A stretch of 13,705 nt of DNA, from assembly GCA_026387845.1 (NCBI GenBank), contig JAPLKX010000593.1:1-13705 (forward strand). Reading direction: 5' to 3'. Both the position numbers and the translations under genes were made by a program. A model generated the notes under the pieces. It searched no databases. It was not told the DNA's origin and was given only the letters and a program-made list of their open reading frames with translations. This DNA is from Candidatus Hydrogenedentota bacterium. Its GTDB lineage: Bacteria; Hydrogenedentota; Hydrogenedentia; Hydrogenedentales; SLHB01. This document shows positions 1 through 7,800 of this stretch, piece by piece (within the stretch, counting starts at the first letter, position 1; every line of letters starts with the position of its first letter).

Positions 1-195
1 AGGGTCCTGTAGCGACCATGGATCGCTTGCTTGCCGTCGAGTCCCGGGCGGAGTAGTCTCATGATAAGCAGTCATCGGTTCGACGACGTGACTGCAAATC
101 ACACGATTTCTGCGCTGTTTACAGTGAATACGAGCTAACGAGCACATAGACTGCTCTGGAGCATACGTCTACTCGTACTATATGAGAAAAGAACA
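1..195. other. Left-edge intergenic region
   Basis: No gene can be supported here. A short reading frame enters from the left edge and stops at 54-56 (TAG); it could be the tail of an upstream gene, but 17 codons are too few to judge. The remainder is the presumed upstream region of the small-gene cluster starting at 196. It contains a perfect 7-bp inverted repeat at 68-95, listed separately. I could not pick out a convincing -35/-10 pair; TACTAT at 176-181 has no good partner at the right distance. Confidence 0.5.
68..95. promoter_or_regulatory. Inverted repeat, candidate operator upstream of small membrane gene
   Basis: GCAGTCA (68-74) and TGACTGC (89-95) are perfect reverse complements separated by 14 bp. 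The half-sites start 21 bp apart, two helical turns, which is the geometry of a dimeric regulator binding one face of DNA. It lies about 100 bp before the first gene (196). An operator role is inference; a 7-bp match can also occur by chance in a region of this size. Confidence 0.3.
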
Positions 196-435
196 ATGTC
201 CCAGCCCGAAATATCGGTGGCCATCCTGGTCGTCTTGGTGCTACTCGGCTTGGTAGCGTCGTACACGATGGGCGGGCTAAGAAGGATGCTCGAAACATTG
301 TTGGTCATCGTGGTCGGCTTGTGGGTACTCGGAATGGTCACGTCGGTCACGATGGGCGGGCGGATTCACGTGCTCTTGGTCATCGCCGTCATCGCGATAC
401 TGGTTCGCGTGATTCAAGGACGAACCGCCGTATAA
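196..435 (+). CDS. DUF5670-type small membrane protein with duplicated first half
   Basis: The last 49 residues, from the internal ATG at 286, match the usual layout of DUF5670 (Lmo0937-like) membrane peptides: METLLV-type start, hydrophobic helix, a TMGG turn, a second helix, and a basic end with VIQGR. These proteins are normally about 50 residues and of unknown function. Here an additional 30 codons precede that core, and residues 8-27 (nt 217-276) are a diverged copy of residues 36-55 (nt 301-360), both ending in TMGG. The long form would have three hydrophobic segments (about 8-24, 34-50, 57-72). The start is uncertain. ATG 196 has only a weak purine stretch before it. ATG 286 has AAGAAGG directly abutting it, which is too close for a good ribosome site. 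The gene sits 94 bp before the next small membrane gene, probably co-transcribed. Confidence 0.78.
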   Translation: MSQPEISVAILVVLVLLGLVASYTMGGLRRMLETLLVIVVGLWVLGMVTSVTMGGRIHVLLVIAVIAILVRVIQGRTAV

Positions 436-475
436 AGATCGGAATGCTTCCCCGGGCCGCGGTGGCAGTCGAGTG

Positions 476-496
476 CTGCCGCGCTGCCCGCGGCAG
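476..496 (+). other. Intercistronic hairpin
   Basis: CTGCCGCG (476-483) and CGCGGCAG (489-496) form a perfect 8-bp GC-rich stem with a 5-nt loop. It lies between the DUF5670-type gene and the next small membrane gene, 20 bp before the latter's AGGAGG. No T-run follows on either strand, so it is not a standard intrinsic terminator. It may stabilise or attenuate the transcript between the two genes (inference). Confidence 0.45.
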
Positions 497-529
497 GGAT
501 TCACGGATTGCTCAACAGGAGGCATAGAA

Positions 530-751
530 ATGAAAGCATATACAATCGTGGCGGTTGTGCTAATCGCGGTGGGCATCTTGGGTCTGGCATATGGCCATTT
601 CAGCTACAACAAGGATTCCCAAGCCGCCAAGCTGGGCCCGATCGAACTGACGATCACCGAGAAGAAGACAGTCAACATTCCCGTCTGGGCCGGTGCGGGC
701 TCGATAGTCGTGGGTGCCGCGATGTTAGTCTTTGCGCTCATGAAACGCTAA
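530..751 (+). CDS. Small two-helix membrane protein, 73 aa
   Basis: ATG 530 is chosen over an upstream in-frame start at 473 because a strong AGGAGG (517-522) lies 7 bp before it and the hydrophobic N-terminus then begins at residue 4. The protein has a helix at about 4-22, a polar segment of about 25 residues with the motif KLGPIELTITEKKTVNIP, and a second helix at about 51-70 ending in Lys-Arg. It resembles a widespread class of unnamed small bacterial membrane proteins with two helices around a short beta-like linker. I cannot assign a function. It lies between the DUF5670-type gene and the secreted Ig-like protein gene (79-bp gap), probably in one transcript. Confidence 0.75.
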   Translation: MKAYTIVAVVLIAVGILGLAYGHFSYNKDSQAAKLGPIELTITEKKTVNIPVWAGAGSIVVGAAMLVFALMKR

Positions 752-760
752 CGTAGAGAC

Positions 761-780
761 ACGCGGCGCCCGCGCCACGT
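761..780 (+). other. Imperfect intercistronic hairpin
   Basis: ACG-c-GGC (761-767) pairs with GCC-a-CGT (774-780) around a 6-nt loop, with one mismatch in the stem. No T-run follows. It lies between the 73-residue gene and the secreted-protein gene. Confidence 0.3.
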
Positions 781-830
781 TGGATAGTGATAATGGGGTT
801 TGTTGAATCAAACTGCGAGGAGAATCGATT

Positions 831-1784
831 ATGAAAAAGGGGGGCTGTTTTCACACCAGCGGGGCCGTGTGCGCGCTTATGGTCTTGTGCCTGTCGGCCA
901 CGCTGAGCTATGGGGCGGTTACGGCCGATCCCGCGAAAGCAACCTTTACGTCGCCGCAACAGTCGGCCACCATTAAGCTGACGAACGACGGCGCGCCGAT
1001 TCCTGCAACGGACATCCGCGGGTGGCGGCTTCTTGCCAGCGGTCACGACTACAAGCACATGCTGAGCGTGGAGAAGATGGACGGCGCACTTAAGATTGCG
1101 CCGAGCAAGACGCTCGAAGTGGGCAGTTACGATCTGAACATCCAGACCGCGCAAGGTTCTGTGGTCGTGCAAGTCTTTGCCCCGCTCAGCGACCTGCCCG
1201 ACATCGTCGAGAAGACGGCCGCACTCACGGGGCTGTCCGAAAAAGCGATCGAGGCGAAAATGGGGCTGCTGACCGCCACCGGGCGCGAGGAAATCCAGAT
1301 CGACCTGCCCCCGGTGTATTACGAGGGTCAGACGCTCGAACTGACCATGGCGGCTAAGCCCGGCCCCGGACACACTTGTACGTGGTTCATGAATGGAGAT
1401 CTCATGGCGGAGGGGCCGGAACAGAACGCGCTTGCTTACACCTTCACGGAGACGGGCGAGTACGTCCTCACCTGCATCGAGACTGAGAAAAAAAATGGCA
1501 ACACGGCCACCGTGGCGCGCACCCGAGCCCATACCCGGGTCGTTGCCGTGCCTGGCGTCCCCACAGAAGTCGCCGTCAACACCAAAATGGAGTTTGCGCC
1601 GCCGCCCGGCTACCAGAAACATACTTGGCGCATCGATGGCAAGGAGGTCTCCAACGAACCGGTCCTCAAACATGCGTTCCAGGCCCCGGGCACGCATACC
1701 GTCGAGTGTCTGGCATCCTCCCCCGATGCGGGACCCCCCAAAGGCTTCCTGCGCATCCGTTACAACGCGGCTGTGATACAATAA
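831..1784 (+). CDS. Secreted protein with two C-terminal Ig/PKD-like domains
   Basis: The start ATG 831 follows GAGGAG (817-822) by 8 bp. Residues 1-28 look like a Sec signal peptide: basic start, hydrophobic core, small residues near 28-29. No lipobox is seen, so it is probably a soluble periplasmic or exported protein. Residues about 30-118 form a beta-rich domain, about 120-150 a helical linker, and about 163-243 and 245-317 two similar Ig/PKD-like domains. Corresponding signatures are TCTWFMNG with GEYVLTC (C183, W185, Y211, C215) and HTWRIDG with GTHTVEC (W266, C293). The C183/C215 pair is placed as in an Ig-type disulfide; the second copy lacks the first Cys. No catalytic motif is visible. 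PKD-like domains usually bind carbohydrate or protein surfaces. Its position just before the glucan synthase invites a glucan- or wall-binding role, but that is inference. An intrinsic terminator follows at 1798. Confidence 0.8.
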   Translation: MKKGGCFHTSGAVCALMVLCLSATLSYGAVTADPAKATFTSPQQSATIKLTNDGAPIPATDIRGWRLLASGHDYKHMLSVEKMDGALKIAPSKTLEVGSYDLNIQTAQGSVVVQVFAPLSDLPDIVEKTAALTGLSEKAIEAKMGLLTATGREEIQIDLPPVYYEGQTLELTMAAKPGPGHTCTWFMNGDLMAEGPEQNALAYTFTETGEYVLTCIETEKKNGNTATVARTRAHTRVVAVPGVPTEVAVNTKMEFAPPPGYQKHTWRIDGKEVSNEPVLKHAFQAPGTHTVECLASSPDAGPPKGFLRIRYNAAVIQ

Positions 1785-1797
1785 GAGCGCAAAATGC

Positions 1798-1817
1798 ATG
1801 AGGGAGTCCTCATTTTT
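1798..1817 (+). terminator. Intrinsic terminator after secreted protein gene
   Basis: ATGAGG (1798-1803), loop GAGT, CCTCAT (1808-1813), then a T-run to 1817. This 6-bp stem, tight loop and T-tract lie 13 bp past the TAA of the secreted-protein gene. The arrangement implies that ndvB is not simply the fourth gene of the upstream transcript and needs its own promoter or readthrough. Confidence 0.75.
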
Positions 1818-1845
1818 CGCCTAGTCCTCGAACACATCTCATGAA

Positions 1846-1887
1846 ACCGGATGCCCCGTAAACATCGCGGATAGGCGCTAATCCGGT
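1846..1887 (+). promoter_or_regulatory. Inverted repeat in the ndvB leader
   Basis: ACCGGAT (1846-1852) and ATCCGGT (1881-1887) are perfect reverse complements 28 bp apart, between the terminator at 1817 and the ndvB start. In RNA they could close a long stem-loop whose 3' arm ends 8 bp before the ribosome-binding GAAAGG (1895-1900). As DNA they could be an operator. Only about 80 bp separates the terminator from the start codon, so the promoter should lie in or around this repeat. I could not identify a clear -35/-10. Confidence 0.35.
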
Positions 1888-1899
1888 GATCGGCGAAAG

Positions 1900-4800
1900 G
1901 TGACCGCAGTGCTCGTGCCTCCTCCTGGAATCAAGCAGCGGCTGGAACGGCTGGTGAACTGGTATCAGACCATTGGCGGCGATGGTCGGATGCAGCCGCC
2001 GGCGGACGAGCAGCCGCTCCGCGCCGAGCTTTACAGCGTCAACCAGTTGGAGCATCACGCCAATGCGCTGGCGGGATTGCACGTACTCGCGACGGGAGTC
2101 GCGCCCGATCGGCTCATTTCTCGGCTGGAAGAAAACGAACGGATACTGATCCGCACGTACGACCTGCTCACGGGCGCGGTGACAAAGAATCGCCGCATTG
2201 TGCCCGCGGCCGAATGGCTGCTTGACAATTTCTACCTGATCGAAGAACAAATCCGCACCGCCCGCCGCCATTTTCCCCCGTCTTACAGCAAGGGCTTGCC
2301 CCGGTTGGCCAAAGGACCGGCGGCGGGGAGTCCACGGGTTTACAGTATCGCCATGGAACTCATCTCCCACGTGGATGGCGGCGTGGATGCCACCAGCCTC
2401 AACGCGTTCATCACTTCCTACCAGGCTGTTGAACCCTTGACGCTCGGAGAGCTTTGGGCCATTCCGATCATGCTCCGGCTGGGGCTGATCGAGAACCTGC
2501 GGCGCGTGGCCGTACGGCTGTCGGCGAGTCTGCGTGATCGAGGCCTGGCGACAGATTGGGCCGAGCGGATGGTGAGCGTAGTCGAGCAGAATCCGTCCGA
2601 TCTGATTCTCGTGCTGGCGGACATGGCCCGGGCGGACCCGCCGTTGTCCAGCGCTTTTCTTGCCGAGTTGACTCGCCACCTGCAGGGGCAAAGCCCTCAC
2701 TTTGCATTCGCCTTGAGCTGGCTGGAGCACCGCGTCTCTGAACAGGGGCTCAAGATCGCCCATCTCGTTAAGATGGAAAGCCAGGCGCAAGCGGCCGACC
2801 AGGCCTCGATCAGCAACACCATCGCAAGTCTCCGGTTGCTAAGTCTGACTGACTGGCGAGAGTTTGTCGAGGGCCAGAGCATTGTCGAGCAGACGCTCCG
2901 CGGCGAACCGTCCGGCATGTACCCCAACATGGATTTTGCCACACGCGACCTATACCGTCATGCGGTCGAGGAGGTCGCCAAGCGCGGCCGCCGCTCAGAG
3001 AACGAGGTCGCACGCAAGGCAATCGGGCTCGCCAAGGCCGCGGTCGACCCGCGGGACATCCGAGCCGTCGACCCGGGGCGAAGTCGAAAGGCGCACGTCG
3101 GGTATTACCTCATCGACAAAGGCCGCACGGAGCTGGAACAGGCGGCAGCGGTGAAATCGTCGCCGCGCGCGGCCCTGCGGAAGGGCGTGCGTCGCCATCC
3201 GCTGTTCTTTTATCTGTCCGGGGTCGCGGCGCTGACGGCGTGCGTCATGGCGGGTCTGTACGGATGGGCGGCGCATGGCGGGCTGCCGCCATGGATACTG
3301 GCCTTGATGTCGCTGCCCGTTCTCATGTGTGTGGTCCATCTCGCCATCGGCATCGTCAATTGGCTCGTTACCGTTTTCGTCGGACCGCTTCCGCTTCCGC
3401 GGATGGATTTCCGCACGGGTATTCCGCCTGAACACCGGACGATGGTGGTTGTACCCACCATGCTCACCAGTGTGCGCGCGGTTTGCGATCTCCTGGAAGC
3501 AATCGAAATCCATTACGTGGCCAATAATGATCACCACCTGCATTTCGCGCTGCTTACCGACCTGAACGACGCTTCGCAGGCGGTGATGCCCGAGGACGCG
3601 GAGTTGATCCGCGAGGCTCGCGAGGGAATCGAGGCCTTAAATGAAAAGTATAAGAATGAACGGACAGACGCTTTCTTCTTGTTCCATCGGCCGCGCCGGT
3701 GGAACGAGAAAGACCGCGTATGGATGGGCTACGAACGCAAGAGAGGGAAATTAAAGGAATTCAACGCGCTCTTGCGCGGCGGCTCGAACGATTCCTTCCA
3801 GGAAATGGTGGGCGATATGAGCATCTTGCCGGAAATCCGGTATGTCATTACGCTTGACACGGACACACAGCTTCCCCGAGATGCCGCCCGCGGGTTGGTC
3901 GAATCAATGGCCCATCCCCTCAACCGGCCCGTCTTCGATACGCAGCGGCGGCGCGTTGTCGACGGCTATAGCATTATTCAACCTCGTGTGGGAACCAGCC
4001 TTCCCAGCGCGTCGCGATCCTGGTATGTCCGACTGTTCGCCGCCGACTCCGGCTTGGACCCGTACACGCGGGCCGTCTCCGATATCTACCAGGACCTTTT
4101 TGCCGAGGGGTCTTTCATCGGCAAGGGCATCTACGACGTAGACACGTTTCATCGTGCATGCGCCTGCCTTCCCGACAATGCGATCCTGAGCCATGATCTG
4201 TTGGAAGGCGCTTACGCCCGTTCCGCGTTGCTCACCAATGTCGAGCTGTATGAGGACCATCCGCATCGGCATTCCGCGGACGTGAGCCGGCGGCGGCGCT
4301 GGATACGCGGCGATTGGCAGATCGCCTGGTGGTTGCTGCCGCGCGTGCCTGGAACCGATGCACGGTGGACCCGGAACCCTATCTCGGGGCTGTCAAAGTG
4401 GAAGATCTTCGATAACCTCCGCCGAAGCCTGGTCCCGGCGTCGATGTTGATGCTGCTCTGTTTCGCGTGGCTCCTGCCATGGGCATGGTTTTCCGCCGGC
4501 GCAACGCTCTTGGCAATCGCCGTCGTCGCGGTGATACCGATTCTGGCCGGAGCGCTAAACCTCACGCGCAAACCCGTCGACCTGCCCTTTTGGATGCACA
4601 TTCGCGCGTTCGCGCCGCGAATCGTCCGGCGGGCGGGCCAAGCCCTTTTTACACTGGTGTTCATTCCGTATGACGCCTGCATCAGCCTCGATTCGATTGC
4701 GCGCACGCTGACGCGCCTGTTTTGGACGCACCGCAATTTGCTCGAGTGGACGACCTCGACCGATGACGAGTCACGCGAGCGCAACGGCCTCGGGGGGCAT

Positions 4801-7800
4801 TACCGGTCCATGTGGGTTGCGCCAACCATCGCCGCCATCATGCTTGCGCTCATAACCCTCGTTCAGCCCGGCCATCTCCCGTTCAGCGGGCCTATTCTGG
4901 GGCTGTGGGCGGCCTCGCCGCTCATCGCATGGTGGCTCAGCCATCCCATCCAGGATCGAGACCCCCATCTCTCCGAAGAGCAGGTTGTCTTCATGAGAAA
5001 CCTGGCGCGCCGAACATGGGGATACTTCGAGGCGTTCGTCACGGCGGACGAGAACTGGCTTCCGCCGGACAATGTCCAGGAATATCCCATACAAAACACC
5101 GCTTCGCGAACGAGTCCTACAAACATCGGGGTGACCTTGCTCGCGAACCTCGCCGCGTATGACTTCGGATATGCGTCAGCCAGTCAACTCTTACTACGAA
5201 CGCACAAGACCTTTGAAACCATGGGCCGCATGGAAAGGTATCGCGGCCACTTCTTCAACTGGTATGACACGCATTCACTCCGGGCCTTGCCGCCGCAGTA
5301 CGTCTCTACAGTAGACAGCGGCAACCTCGCCGGGCACTTGTTGGTGTTGCGGCGCGGCTTATTGGAGTTGATCGACGCCGCCATACTTCCGCCACGGGTG
5401 TTCGACGGCGTGCAGGACACGGCCCGGGTGCTCTTCGACCTAATCCGCCGTTCTATCGAGGCGCTCGAGCCTGAGATCGACTCCCTGCCCCCAAGAGACG
5501 CCCTGCGGAAAGTCGAGCGGCTCGAGGCGGAATTGAAGGACCCTCCAAGCCGCGATGGCAGCGGCCTCAGAGCATCGATTCTGCTCCTGCGGCGTGTGGC
5601 GGACTGGGCGCGCGATATCGGCCCGGTCAACGGCCTGGACGGGGAGGCTCAAACATGGGCTCGGGCGTTGGAACAATGCGCCGTCGAACATCGCGACGAC
5701 ATCGCCCATCTTGCCCCCTGGGCGCTGCTCCCGCCGCCGCCCCAGGGCCTCTGGCGGCACGGTTCGGCCGAGCAGGTTCACCGGCTCGATGAGTTCCGCG
5801 AATGGCTCGGGCAACTTGAAAGCATTCCGACTCTCCGCCAGGTAGCCGCGCTGAACCTCTCGTTACTGCCCTTGCTCGATGAGATTCTGGCGGGCTTCGG
5901 CGGGCCGAATTCCAACGAAGATTCAGAACTCTCTGACTGGCTTGGCGGCCTCCGTCTCGCCATCATCGAAGCTGCCCAGCGCGCGCTGGAACGCATCCGG
6001 GAGATCGAGGCGGCCGCCGACCGTTGCCACGAGTTCTCGGATATGGACTTCTCATTCCTGTTCGACAAATCCCGTGGCCTGCTTGCCATTGGCTACAACG
6101 CCGGCGATCACCGTATGGACACCGGGTTCTACGACCTGCTCGCATCCGAGGCCCGCCTCGCGAGCTTTTACGCCATTTCACAGGGTCAGTTGGGACAGGA
6201 GCATTGGTTCGCCCTCGGCCGCTTGCTCACCACATCCAGAGGAGCCGTGGCGCTGCTGAGTTGGAACGGCTCGATATTCGAATACCTCATGCCGCTACTC
6301 GTGATGCCGGCCTACGAGAACACGCTTCTCGACCAGACCTGCAAAGCCGTTGTGCGGCGCCAGATCGAATATGGGAACCAGCGTGGAGTCCCCTGGGGGA
6401 TTTCCGAGTCCGGGTTCAACGCATGGGGCGTACACCTGGACTACCAGTATCGGGCCTTCGGCGTACCCGGCCTGGGACTCAAGCGGGGTCTGGCCGACGA
6501 CCTCGTTGTCGCACCGTATGCCTCGGTCATGGCTCTGATGGTGGCGCCCGAGGCCGCATGCCGGAACCTCGAACGGCTCACGGCCGAAGGACGGCAGGGC
6601 CCATACGGCTTTTACGAGGCAATCGACTACACCCCGTCGCGCCTGCCCTTCGGAGTCGCCAGCGCAACCGTCCGGTCTTTCATGACACACCACGAAGGGA
6701 TGAGCCTCCTGTCGCTGGCATACCTCCTGCTTGACCGGCCCATGCAGCGCCGCTTTCAAGCAGACCCCACCCTCCAAGCGACCAGCTTGCTGCTGCAAGA
6801 ACGGATTCCCAAAACAACGGCACCGATCTTTCCACACACCATCGAGGCCAACGTCATACGAACGGCCTCGGCAGAGGCGGAAAGGACCATGCGCGTCTTC
6901 ACCGATCCGGGAAGCCCCGTGCCGGAAGTCCACCTGCTTTCCAACGGGCGGTATCACGTCATGGTCAGCAGCGCCGGTGGAGGATATAGCCGCTGGCGCG
7001 ACCTCGCGGTCACGAGGTGGCGCGAGGACCCGACCCGCGATTGCTGCGGGACGTTCTGCTATTTGCGCGACCTCGACAATGGGCGTTTTTGGTCCACTGG
7101 CTACCAACCCACCCTACAGCCATCCAAGGCCTACGAGGCGATCTTCGTGCAAGGGAAGGCCGAGTTCCGCCGGCGCGACGACGATATCGAGACCCACACC
7201 GAAATCAGCGTCTCGCCGGAAGACGACATTGAACTGCGGCGCATCGCCATCACCAACCGATCGGACAGGCCGCGCACAATTGAAGTGACCAGTTATGCCG
7301 AGGTCGTGCTGGCGCCCAATGATCAAGACCTGGCCCATCCGGCGTTCAGCAACCTGTTCGTCCAGACGGAACTCGTGCGAGCCCGGCAGGCCATCCTATG
7401 TACCCGCCGGCCCCGTTCGGCGGAGGAACAACCCCCATGGATGGTTCACCTCATGACCGTACAGGGCCAGCCGAGCGGCGAAATATCGTTCGAGACCGAC
7501 CGCGCGAAGTTTGTGGGCCGGGGCAGGACGTTGGCCTGGCCCGCCGCGATGGCCGGCGATGGGCAATTGTCGGGCAGCGAGGGGCCTGTGCTCGACCCCG
7601 TGGCCGCCATCCGCCGAGCCGTCTGTATTCAGCCCAACGAGACGGCCCGGATAGACTTGATCACAGGCGTCGCCGGGACGCGCGAGGCGGCGACCGCGTT
7701 AGTGGACAAGTACTACGATCCCCGGCTTGCCGACCGCGTCTTCGATCTCGCGTGGACACACAGCAACGCCGAACTGCAACACCTTAACGCCGTCGAGGCC

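Noticed and set aside
3..56. Possible C-terminus of an upstream gene entering from the left edge
   Set aside because: Seventeen codons without recognisable features are not enough to call a gene.
738..1799. Open frame of 353 codons on the minus strand
   Set aside because: It is antisense to the secreted Ig/PKD-like protein, which has a ribosome site, signal peptide and a downstream terminator on the plus strand.
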